This document shows positions 1-7,548 of a DNA stretch of 64,000 nucleotides, piece after piece. The notes beneath the pieces are model-generated. The model searched no databases. It worked only from the letters and a program-made list of their open reading frames with translations, and was not told the DNA's origin. The DNA is taken from positions 2,728,001 through 2,792,000 of the forward strand of contig OZ245058.1 of assembly GCA_965224595.1 (NCBI GenBank), in the 5' to 3' direction. Source of the DNA: Aliivibrio_A sp016764915 (GTDB lineage Bacteria > Pseudomonadota > Gammaproteobacteria > Enterobacterales > Vibrionaceae). Position 1 is the stretch's first letter; every line of letters starts with the position of its first letter. Both the position numbers and the translations under genes were made by a program.

Positions 1-188
1 GACGCGGAGCATCTGAAGCAGAATTACTCTATTCCGAAACAGATAAGAGTGTTGCACTTCGCCAAGAGAACCACTTAAAACGAAAACTGCATGCCGTCAG
101 TCCACGTCCTGAGAGACGTCCGGATAAAAAACAGCGACGTGACATCATTAGATTTAAAAACATTAATAATTTAGTCGACAACGATTAA
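1..188 (+). CDS. hslR: Ribosome-associated heat shock protein Hsp15, C-terminal part (5' end outside window)
   Basis: An open frame runs from the window edge (first full codon at 3) to a TAA at 186-188. The 61 residues end in a very basic tail with a PERRPDKKQRRD-type stretch and a RFKN segment, like the C-terminus of Hsp15 (HslR). In the known family, the protein binds the 50S subunit carrying nascent chains after heat shock, through an N-terminal S4-type RNA-binding domain that lies outside this window. It sits 19 bp before hslO on the same strand, the order found in E. coli, so the two are probably one heat-shock operon. Identification rests on the tail plus context. Confidence 0.8.
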   Translation, partial: RGASEAELLYSETDKSVALRQENHLKRKLHAVSPRPERRPDKKQRRDIIRFKNINNLVDND

Positions 189-207
189 ACCAAAGCTGGA
201 GCAGCGA

Positions 208-1083
208 ATGGCAAACAATACTTTGCATCGGTACCTATTTGAAGACCTTTCAGTTCGCGGTGAACTGGTTCAACTGGACGATACATATCAGCAGATTATC
301 TCTAGTAAAGAGTACCCGATTGCAGTTCAAAATTTATTAGGCGAGCTATTAGTCGCGACGACTTTACTCACCGCAACATTAAAATTTGAAGGTTCAATTA
401 CTCTACAACTGCAAGGTGATGGACCCGTATCTTTGGTTGTAATCAATGGTGATAATAACCAGAAAGTGCGCGGTGTGGCCCGATTTAAAGGTAACATTGC
501 TGATGATATCAGCTTACATGATGCCCTTGGTAAAGGTCACTTAGTGATCACGATTACGCCTGAAAAAGGTGAACGCTATCAAGGGGTGGTTGCTTTAGAA
601 GGTGAAAACCTAGCACAGTGTTTAGAAGCATACTTCGAACGTTCTGAGCAGTTAAAAACTCGATTGTGGATTCGTCATGGTGTCGTTAACGGAAAAGCAC
701 ACGCTGCAGGTATGTTGCTACAAGTAATGCCCGATGGTACCGGTTCTGAAAATGATTTTGAGCACTTAGAGCAGTTAACCGATACGGTGAAAGATGAAGA
801 GTTGTTTACGTTAACAGCCAACGATCTTCTTTACCGTCTTTATAATCAAGAATCGGTGAAATTATTTGACCCTCAACAGGTCGAATTTTTCTGTGGATGC
901 TCTAGAGATCGGAGCGGAGCCGCAATTATTACAATTAATCGTGAAGAAATTAATGACATCATTTCTCAAGAAGGCAAAGTATCCCTTCATTGCGACTATT
1001 GTGGAACAACTTACAACTTCGATAGCGCTGATGTTGCCAACTTATTCGAAAATGCACTCAAAGGCGACGAAAAACTGCATTAA
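208..1083 (+). CDS. hslO: Hsp33 redox-regulated chaperone HslO
   Basis: This 291-residue protein is a full-length Hsp33, a cytosolic holdase chaperone switched on by oxidation. The four zinc-binding cysteines are visible as CGC near residues 229-231 and CDYC near 262-265, the CxC...CxxC redox switch of the family. Under reducing conditions they bind zinc; oxidative stress with heat forms disulfides and unfolds the linker. The N-terminal chaperone domain (about 1-180) is conserved. An AGCTGGAGCAG stretch just before the ATG serves as ribosome binding site. It follows hslR by 19 bp and is followed by a stem-loop with a T-run, so it closes that operon. Confidence 0.95.
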   Translation: MANNTLHRYLFEDLSVRGELVQLDDTYQQIISSKEYPIAVQNLLGELLVATTLLTATLKFEGSITLQLQGDGPVSLVVINGDNNQKVRGVARFKGNIADDISLHDALGKGHLVITITPEKGERYQGVVALEGENLAQCLEAYFERSEQLKTRLWIRHGVVNGKAHAAGMLLQVMPDGTGSENDFEHLEQLTDTVKDEELFTLTANDLLYRLYNQESVKLFDPQQVEFFCGCSRDRSGAAIITINREEINDIISQEGKVSLHCDYCGTTYNFDSADVANLFENALKGDEKLH

Positions 1084-1131
1084 CCCTCCTAACTGGTTTA
1101 TTTTCCAGTAACAATAAGTCAACGAAAAGTC

Positions 1132-1152
1132 AGCCACAGCGCTGGCTTTTTT
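1132..1152 (+). terminator. Rho-independent terminator of hslR-hslO
   Basis: AGCCA and TGGCT arms around a six-base loop are followed by six T. It lies about 50 bp after hslO on the same strand. Confidence 0.7.
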
Positions 1153-1268
1153 GCCCTCTACGTTTCTAAATAAACACTTTTTCCTCTTATAAATACTCAC
1201 TTAATTTTGTACAAGTAATAATCATCTACATCTAGCGCAAACGATTAACTTAAGGATAGAATATACAT

Positions 1269-1334
1269 ATGGACAAGAAAATGATTAAGACGTCAGATCT
1301 TAACAATATTTTCGGTTTATATTTACATTATTAA
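1269..1334 (+). CDS. Possible 21-residue leader peptide upstream of pckA
   Basis: A 21-codon reading frame, ATG at 1269 and TAA at 1332-1334, lies in the 321-bp gap before pckA. An AAGGA about ten bases upstream could serve as a weak ribosome binding site. The peptide begins MDKKMIK and ends GLYLHY; I do not recognise it. Its stop codon overlaps the first arm of a seven-bp hairpin (1333-1353), the arrangement expected of a leader whose translation affects RNA folding. No run of one amino acid suggests classic attenuation, and chance is a real alternative. Confidence 0.2.
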   Translation: MDKKMIKTSDLNNIFGLYLHY

Positions 1335-1353
1335 TCTGAACGTTTTTCAGATT
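1333..1353 (+). promoter_or_regulatory. Hairpin in the pckA leader
   Basis: AATCTGA (1333-1339) and TCAGATT (1347-1353) form a perfect seven-bp stem with a seven-base loop, 51 bp before the pckA ATG. No T-run follows, so it is not a plain intrinsic terminator. The rest of the 1153-1404 gap is AT-rich and should contain the pckA promoter, but I could not assign -35/-10 boxes with confidence. Confidence 0.35.
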
Positions 1354-1404
1354 GCTAGCATGGTCGACAGTTAGTCTGACAATTTTACCCCTACAGGAGC
1401 ACCT

Positions 1405-3039
1405 ATGAGCGTTAATAACGGACATGACACAAAGGTTGCGCAAGGCATCGACCTATCTAAATATGGTCTTACTGGCGTGAACGAAATACTTCATAACCCT
1501 TCGTATGAAGAGCTTTTCATTGAAGAGACTCGCACCGGACTTGAAGGTTATGAGAAAGGCACAGTCACAGAGTTAGGCGCGGTAGCCGTAGACACAGGTA
1601 TTTTTACTGGTCGTTCACCAAAAGATAAATTCATTGTGAAAGACGATACCACTCGCGACACGCTTTGGTGGTCTGATCAAGGTAAAAATGATAACAAAGC
1701 CATTACACAGGAAGTGTGGGCAGATCTTAAATCTCTTGTAACCGAGCAGCTTTCTAGCAAGCGTTTATTTGTTATCGATGCTTATTGTGGAGCAAACCCA
1801 GACTCACGTTTGTGTGTTCGTATTATCACTGAAGTGGCTTGGCAGGCTCACTTTGTTAAAAATATGTTTATTCGCCCTTCTGATGAAGAACTTGAAAGCT
1901 TCGAACCAGATTTCGTAGTAATGAACGGCGCAAAAACCACCAACCCTAACTGGAAAGAGCAAGGTTTGAACTCTGAAAACTTTGTTGCATTTAACCTTAC
2001 AGAGCGTATTCAAATCATTGGTGGTACTTGGTACGGCGGCGAAATGAAGAAAGGATTGTTCGCAGTAATGAACTACCTACTTCCTCAAAAAGACATTGCA
2101 TCAATGCACTGTTCGGCCAACGTCGGTGAAAAAGGTGATACCTCTATCTTCTTCGGTCTTTCCGGTACCGGTAAAACCACACTTTCAACGGATCCAAAGC
2201 GACAATTAATTGGTGATGACGAACACGGCTGGGATGATGACGGTATCTTCAACTTTGAAGGGGGCTGTTACGCAAAAACCATTCGCCTTTCTAAAGAAGC
2301 AGAACCCGATATTCACAATGCTATCTGCCGTGACGCACTGCTTGAAAATGTAACCGTTCGTAATAATGCATCGATCGATTTTGATGATGGTTCAAAAACT
2401 GAAAACACTCGTGTTTCTTACCCAATCTACCACATTGAAAATATCGTTAAGCCCATTTCAAAAGCAGGTCACGCAACCAAGGTTATCTTCTTAACTGCAG
2501 ATGCGTTCGGTATTTTACCGCCGGTTTCTAAGTTAACGCCAGCACAAACTAAATACCACTTCCTGTCTGGTTTTACAGCCAAACTCGCAGGAACAGAGCG
2601 CGGTATCACCGAACCAACACCAACCTTCTCAGCTGCATTTGGCGCTGCATTCTTAATGCTTCACCCAACCAAATACGCAGAAGTGTTAGTAAAACGTATG
2701 GAAGCTGCGGGCGCTGAAGCTTATCTTGTAAATACAGGTTGGAATGGTACTGGTAAACGTATATCCATTAAAGATACCCGTGGCATTATTGATGCCATTT
2801 TAGATGGTTCAATTGATGATGCTCCAACTAAGATAATCCCTGTCTTTAACCTTGAAGTTCCTACGGTTCTTCACGGTGTCGACTCTTCGATCCTCGATCC
2901 TCGTGATACTTATCAAGAGAGTAAAGAGTGGGATAACAAAGCTGAAGATTTGGCGCATCAATTTATCAGTAACTTTGCCCAATATACAGATAATGATGAA
3001 GGTAAGTCTTTAGTTGCTGCAGGCCCGCAACTGGATTAA
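1405..3039 (+). CDS. pckA: Phosphoenolpyruvate carboxykinase (ATP)
   Basis: The 544-residue product matches the ATP-dependent PEP carboxykinase family (540 residues in E. coli). It converts oxaloacetate and ATP to phosphoenolpyruvate, ADP and CO2, the first committed step of gluconeogenesis, in the cytoplasm. Visible motifs are the substrate-binding GRSPKDKF near residue 69, the P-loop GLSGTGKTT near 251, and the metal-binding DDEHGWDD soon after. An AGGAG ribosome site precedes the ATG by six bases. It is monocistronic, bounded by the hslO terminator and its own terminator. It has an unusually long leader with a possible small peptide and a hairpin. Confidence 0.97.
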   Translation: MSVNNGHDTKVAQGIDLSKYGLTGVNEILHNPSYEELFIEETRTGLEGYEKGTVTELGAVAVDTGIFTGRSPKDKFIVKDDTTRDTLWWSDQGKNDNKAITQEVWADLKSLVTEQLSSKRLFVIDAYCGANPDSRLCVRIITEVAWQAHFVKNMFIRPSDEELESFEPDFVVMNGAKTTNPNWKEQGLNSENFVAFNLTERIQIIGGTWYGGEMKKGLFAVMNYLLPQKDIASMHCSANVGEKGDTSIFFGLSGTGKTTLSTDPKRQLIGDDEHGWDDDGIFNFEGGCYAKTIRLSKEAEPDIHNAICRDALLENVTVRNNASIDFDDGSKTENTRVSYPIYHIENIVKPISKAGHATKVIFLTADAFGILPPVSKLTPAQTKYHFLSGFTAKLAGTERGITEPTPTFSAAFGAAFLMLHPTKYAEVLVKRMEAAGAEAYLVNTGWNGTGKRISIKDTRGIIDAILDGSIDDAPTKIIPVFNLEVPTVLHGVDSSILDPRDTYQESKEWDNKAEDLAHQFISNFAQYTDNDEGKSLVAAGPQLD

Positions 3040-3075
3040 CGTTAACTTCAGAATTAAAATACCTATCTAGATCTC

Positions 3076-3103
3076 AAGCCCTTCACCTGAAGGGCTTTTT
3101 TTA
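3076..3103 (+). terminator. Rho-independent terminator of pckA
   Basis: AAGCCCTT (3076-3083) pairs with AAGGGCTT (3090-3097) around a six-base loop, followed by a run of T. Confidence 0.9.
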
Positions 3104-3140
3104 TTCATCTCACTTGAATATTGCCCCAATTTCCGTCAGT

Positions 3141-3167
3141 GTTAAGCCCTAATATTGAGGGCTTAAC
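3141..3167 (+). promoter_or_regulatory. Perfect inverted repeat ending at the start codon of the AsmA-like gene
   Basis: GTTAAGCCCT (3141-3150) and AGGGCTTAAC (3158-3167) are perfect ten-bp arms with a seven-base loop, and the ATG follows immediately at 3168. The only Shine-Dalgarno-like bases (GAGG) fall at the loop and in the second arm, so folding of the mRNA would hide the ribosome site. It could instead be a protein operator. Confidence 0.5.
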
Positions 3168-5114
3168 ATGAAATTTGCAGGCAAACTACTACTTACTCTG
3201 ATCATCCTGTTGATGTTAATCATCTCCTCTGTTGCTATTCTGCTACAAACAAAATACGCCGAACCTGTCGTCAATCAGCTACTCAACAAATACACCGACA
3301 ATACAGTTCATATCGGTAATATTGATTACGATATTCAATCGCCACTCTACCTGCGTATTGTTGATATCAACATTAAACAAGCACAAACTGAAGCTCTTCA
3401 CATTGACCGACTTGAACTTTGGCTCAGTCCAGCACTGTTACAAGATTCAAAGCTGCAGTTCAATAACGTATTGGTTGATGGCATAAGCCTGCAAAATGGT
3501 CAGCCAGCACTCATTTTATATCCGTGGATTCAGATCAATCAACTGTCTGTTCATAATCTTGATTACGCCGATAATGAACTGGTATTAAGAGAGGCGAGCA
3601 TACAACTTGAAAAAGGCTTTAGTAGTCACTCCCCCTTTCTACCCATTAATGGAAAATTTCAATTTTCAGCCAAGCAACTCTACTGGCAAGGTGAAGCGCT
3701 GAACAACCTATTAATTAATGGTAACTATACCCCTAAACTGACCACTTTTTATGGTTTGTCCTTCGAATGGCAACAGAGTGAAGTGACCGCTCAAGCTGAG
3801 TTGATTGATAATAAAGTGTGGAAAGTCTCTAACTTAACCATAAGTAATTTAAACATTGAATCAGATGCCTATCAACAAGCTAAGCAGTATCTCGCTCATA
3901 TTTTAGAACAAGACTATCAGTACCAACTGGAACGTATTGATCTGTTGAACAGCAATTTTGAGCTGCCCGGACTCTCCGTCAACCAGCTCAACTTATCAGC
4001 AACAAATATTGATTTAAACCGCTCTTTTTGGCAACAGAAAAGTACGTTAACCTTCAGTGCAGACTCGATTTTGTTCGAGCAACAGCTGATTGAAAACCCC
4101 ATTGTTCAGCTCTCTATTCACGATAATAAAGCATCCATAGAGAATTTATCACTGAGTCTATTTAATGGTTCGGTGCAGTTATCAGGTGATATTTCACCGA
4201 CAGAAGTAGATCTGAAATCATTAAACATTAATCACTTTAAATGGATCGTAGACAATAATTTCAAGCAAATGTTAATAGAGTATGTCAGCCACCTATCACA
4301 GCTTAATATTGACCAGTTATCGATAAAAAATAGTCAGATCATTGATGCCAATAATCCACACCCATTTCAGTTAACAGCACTAGAGATGAGTGGGAGAGAT
4401 CTTGTATTACGTAATAATGATCAATGGGGACTGTGGAATGGCGACGTCAGTACCAGTGCTTCAAGTGCCAGTATTGACTACCTCACCACAGAACACCCGT
4501 TAATAAAGATGAACAGTATTGACGGAGAATGGATTATTGAACGCGCAGTATTTCCTTTTGTTGCGGGGTTATTAGATATTACCGGTAACATCAATTTACA
4601 CAGTGACAGTCAGCCTTGGTCACTGTCAGCCATTGGCGACGGAGTACCTATCCACTTTCTTTCACAATGGATAGATCCTGAACTCTCTATTACTGGTGAT
4701 GCAGAGCTCAACCTATCGGCCAATGGGTTACTCGCCAATCGCACGGCTTTTAACTACAGCTTAGAAGGTCGTTTGATGCTAATACCAAGAAATCTCTTCT
4801 CTTCAATGGATGGACAACAGTTGTGGCAACGACAACTTAAACTCAATATAAAAAATACAAAAGATGCAGGCCTATTCCCACTCAACAGTTCTGCCATTGC
4901 AATTTCAGCCGATAGAGGTCGAGTGATTGTCTCTCCTGTTGATATCTCAGGAGAGGATTTCACGCTGTATGTTGAAGGTGTCTATGATCTTGTTTCACCG
5001 CAAAGGAGCTCTCTAAGCTACCAATTTAGCCAAGATTGCCATCAGATTAACCGAGCTGTAAATGTGAAAGAGATGGAACTCATTAACTCTTGTCACACTC
5101 AAGGTGAGCAATAA
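3168..5114 (+). CDS. AsmA-family envelope protein
   Basis: This 648-residue protein has one N-terminal membrane anchor (residues about 5-26, rich in L and I) followed by a long periplasmic region with alternating hydrophobic beta-strand-like segments. That is the architecture of the AsmA family, whose members are related to bridge-like lipid transporters and affect outer membrane homeostasis. The opening MKFAGKLLLTL and the adjoining PVVNQLLNKY stretch fit the family start. It stands alone on its strand. Its stop is only four bases from the stop of the convergent yiiD gene, with no terminator between them. The exact paralogue cannot be assigned. Confidence 0.7.
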   Translation: MKFAGKLLLTLIILLMLIISSVAILLQTKYAEPVVNQLLNKYTDNTVHIGNIDYDIQSPLYLRIVDINIKQAQTEALHIDRLELWLSPALLQDSKLQFNNVLVDGISLQNGQPALILYPWIQINQLSVHNLDYADNELVLREASIQLEKGFSSHSPFLPINGKFQFSAKQLYWQGEALNNLLINGNYTPKLTTFYGLSFEWQQSEVTAQAELIDNKVWKVSNLTISNLNIESDAYQQAKQYLAHILEQDYQYQLERIDLLNSNFELPGLSVNQLNLSATNIDLNRSFWQQKSTLTFSADSILFEQQLIENPIVQLSIHDNKASIENLSLSLFNGSVQLSGDISPTEVDLKSLNINHFKWIVDNNFKQMLIEYVSHLSQLNIDQLSIKNSQIIDANNPHPFQLTALEMSGRDLVLRNNDQWGLWNGDVSTSASSASIDYLTTEHPLIKMNSIDGEWIIERAVFPFVAGLLDITGNINLHSDSQPWSLSAIGDGVPIHFLSQWIDPELSITGDAELNLSANGLLANRTAFNYSLEGRLMLIPRNLFSSMDGQQLWQRQLKLNIKNTKDAGLFPLNSSAIAISADRGRVIVSPVDISGEDFTLYVEGVYDLVSPQRSSLSYQFSQDCHQINRAVNVKEMELINSCHTQGEQ

Positions 5115-5118
5115 TCGA

Positions 5119-6027
5119 TTAGTATTTGCTGCCATGGGGGAGCAACATATACGTTCCTGTAAATTCAGCGCACTCCTCTTCATCGCTGTACAGAGCAACG
5201 GTTATTTGAAAACGAGCCTGACGACCACTCGCTAATCGTCGTAAATCACCACTCAAACTATCGAGTGAAGAGACGGCCCGTGGGTTACTTTTAATCGGCT
5301 TACGATAACGTATGTGGCTATCTGCCAATACAATGTCCCCAAGCAAATTTCGCTCTTTCATTAGCAACCACACTAACCCCCACCCCGCCAATGTCGCCAT
5401 GGTGAAAATACTGCCTGCGAACATCGTATTGTGCGGATTCAAATTTGCATTCATTACCGCGCCAACTTCAAAACGATATCCGGTATATTGCGTGATTTTT
5501 ATGCCCATTTTTTCACTAATGGGGATCTCATCGTTCCAACGATCTTGCAATTCAGCGCACCAATCCGGCCTTCTTAATACGTCAGCCATAGGATCCAACT
5601 GTTTTAACATCTGTTGGTGCCGTATTGGGCCTTTTTCATCACTGATTTCACCTTGGCTTTCGAAGCCATTGCGCAGATAGAATGGAATCGCATCTTCACG
5701 AGCATTACAGACTAAGCGTTTGGCATTTTCTTGGCGAGCGTAGGATTCTAAAGCAATCAACACTAAGGCACCGATTCCTTTTCCCCGATATTGAGGTGAG
5801 ACTGCCATATAGCGTATCTGCCCATCATTATCTGGCGTTAGATAGAGACGACCAACCGCAAGGGGTTTGCCTTTACTATCAACGATCATACGATGCTGAC
5901 TTAACTCATCGTATGCATCACGCTCTGAGCCCTCAGGTTGGTGCCACATTTTACGTAATATTTTCCATCGAAAATAGTAATATTGCTTGAATTCATCATC
6001 AGTTTTTGGGGTAATTAAACGAAACAT
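5119..6027 (-). CDS. yiiD: Bifunctional GNAT acetyltransferase / hotdog thioesterase-like protein YiiD
   Basis: I place the start at the ATG at 6027, which is preceded by GAGGGAG; the longer frame to 6099 adds a non-conserved extension. The 302-residue protein has an N-terminal GNAT domain (about 1-145) with the acetyl-CoA loop QYRGKGIG. The C-terminal half (about 160-302) is of YiiD type, with a hotdog thioesterase-like HNTMFAGSIF segment. Substrates of this family are not firmly established. It is the last gene of a leftward group after yihY and dtd, as in E. coli where yiiD and dtd are neighbours. Confidence 0.85.
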   Translation of the reverse strand: MFRLITPKTDDEFKQYYYFRWKILRKMWHQPEGSERDAYDELSQHRMIVDSKGKPLAVGRLYLTPDNDGQIRYMAVSPQYRGKGIGALVLIALESYARQENAKRLVCNAREDAIPFYLRNGFESQGEISDEKGPIRHQQMLKQLDPMADVLRRPDWCAELQDRWNDEIPISEKMGIKITQYTGYRFEVGAVMNANLNPHNTMFAGSIFTMATLAGWGLVWLLMKERNLLGDIVLADSHIRYRKPIKSNPRAVSSLDSLSGDLRRLASGRQARFQITVALYSDEEECAEFTGTYMLLPHGSKY

Positions 6028-6064
6028 GAACTCCCTCTCACGCAGTTGTAAAATAGATAAACGA

Positions 6065-6502
6065 CTACACCTGTAACCAAAAAGTGACAGGACCATCATT
6101 GGTTAGTGATACCTTCATATCTTCACCAAAACGCCCTCTTTCGATCGTTATCGGTTTGTCGGCACACTTATCAGAAAAATAGTTGTATAGCCTCTGAGCA
6201 TCCTCTGGAGCCGCTCCTTTGGAGAATCCTGGCCGTGTTCCTTTTTTAGTATCCGCTGGCAGTGTAAATTGAGACACGACTAACAGGCTACCGTTCACTT
6301 GTTGTACATTTAAATTCATCTTGCCATCAGCATCTTCAAAAACTCGATAGCCTAAAACCCGCTCTACCAACCGATTAGCTTTCGCTTCGTCGTCACCTTT
6401 TTCAACACCGAGTAACACCAATAACCCGTGTCCAATTTCACCGACACTGTTGCCATCAACTTTTACGCACGCTTCACTTACTCGTTGTATCAATGCTATC
6501 AC
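6065..6502 (-). CDS. dtd: D-aminoacyl-tRNA deacylase
   Basis: This 145-residue protein starts MIALIQRVSEA, matching the DTD family. It removes D-amino acids (and glycine from mischarged tRNAs) in the cytoplasm, acting as a chirality proofreader. The signature SQFTL and C-terminal NDGPVTFW (the Gly-Pro motif that excludes L-amino acids) are both present. Its ATG lies inside the end of yihY (29-bp overlap), so the two are translationally linked. yiiD follows 37 bp downstream. Confidence 0.96.
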   Translation of the reverse strand: MIALIQRVSEACVKVDGNSVGEIGHGLLVLLGVEKGDDEAKANRLVERVLGYRVFEDADGKMNLNVQQVNGSLLVVSQFTLPADTKKGTRPGFSKGAAPEDAQRLYNYFSDKCADKPITIERGRFGEDMKVSLTNDGPVTFWLQV

Positions 6503-7394
6503 TCTCTTTACTCTCTATTGAATGTGTATCGAATTGCGGTTTGGTCAACATATCGTATTCACCCAAACTTGCGGTAATTTCAGCACCGATCAGTACAATG
6601 AGCCAACATAAGTAGACCCACACAAACAAAATCGGAATGGCGGCTAGTGCTCCGTATATCAGTTGATACGATGGAAACTGAGTGATATACAATGCAAAGC
6701 CATTTTTGCTTAACTCAAACAAAATGCTAGCAAACAGCGCACCAGAAAAAGCGTGTATAAAATGTACTTTTTTATTCGGCACCAACAAATATAGTACCAA
6801 AAAAGCGCAAAATGATAGGATAATAGGCAACCAACTTAATAACCAATGGTAGAAACCACTTACCAGCTCCCCCTCTAAAATGGATAATGACGCTAAATAC
6901 GAGCTTGCCGCAATGCTGGCACCAACGAACAATGGTCCCAACGTCAACACCATCCAGTACATAGAAAATGAATATACACGCCGGCGTCGCAGCTGAACTC
7001 TCCAGATAAAATTCAAACTGCGGTCAATCGATGAGATCAGCATGATCGCCGCCACAAACAAAAACAAACTGCCTACCGCGGTCATCTTGCCCGTATTTGA
7101 AATGAATTCATTTAATGACCTCTCTACGGCTTCACCAGCCGCAGGCACAAAGTTCTCAATCACAAACTGTTGTATCACCTCACCAACACCCGAAAAAATG
7201 GGAAAGTGAGACAATACAGAAAGGAGTACAGTTAACAGAGGCACGAGAGATAGCAGTGTAATATAAGCCATATAACCCGCACTCACTGGCAAGCGATCAT
7301 GCCCTATTCGCTGCCAAAGGTATCGAGAGTAGTTCAGTAGCACTTTCAATCGATGTGCATTGTGTGTCGAAAATAACTTATCCATACCTATCAT
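6474..7394 (-). CDS. yihY: YihY/UPF0761 family inner membrane protein
   Basis: The 306-residue product has about six strongly hydrophobic segments and the family feature AYITLLSLVPLL near residue 43, typical of the YihY/BrkB/RNase BN-annotated family. The family was once thought to encode RNase BN, but that assignment was withdrawn and the role is unknown. An alternative start lies three codons in (MDKLF). It heads the yihY-dtd-yiiD group; a TATAAT-type -10 lies on the minus strand at 7454-7459, just after the typA terminator. Confidence 0.85.
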   Translation of the reverse strand: MIGMDKLFSTHNAHRLKVLLNYSRYLWQRIGHDRLPVSAGYMAYITLLSLVPLLTVLLSVLSHFPIFSGVGEVIQQFVIENFVPAAGEAVERSLNEFISNTGKMTAVGSLFLFVAAIMLISSIDRSLNFIWRVQLRRRRVYSFSMYWMVLTLGPLFVGASIAASSYLASLSILEGELVSGFYHWLLSWLPIILSFCAFLVLYLLVPNKKVHFIHAFSGALFASILFELSKNGFALYITQFPSYQLIYGALAAIPILFVWVYLCWLIVLIGAEITASLGEYDMLTKPQFDTHSIESKESDSIDTTSK

Positions 7395-7465
7395 TCGTCT
7401 TCAACTCTGTTGCACATATTAATATCGACCTTCCTATCGATTTTATCTAACTCATTATAGCAGAT

Positions 7466-7504
7466 AAAAAAAAACCCTTCATAGCGTAAGCCATTAAGGG
7501 TTTT
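7466..7504 (-). terminator. Terminator region after typA
   Basis: On the minus strand AAACCCTT and AAGGGTTT arms are followed by nine T. A second stem-loop, eleven paired positions including one G-U, lies just upstream at 7513-7540 between the typA stop and this terminator. Confidence 0.8.
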
Positions 7505-7548
7505 ATCATAACGAGTGAGTAGATTGGGTTATCTACTCGCTGTTATAT

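Noticed and set aside
1250..1330. A Cra or PurR operator in the pckA leader
   Set aside because: The GCGCAAACGATTAA stretch matches neither consensus well enough to call; I report only the hairpin and the small frame.
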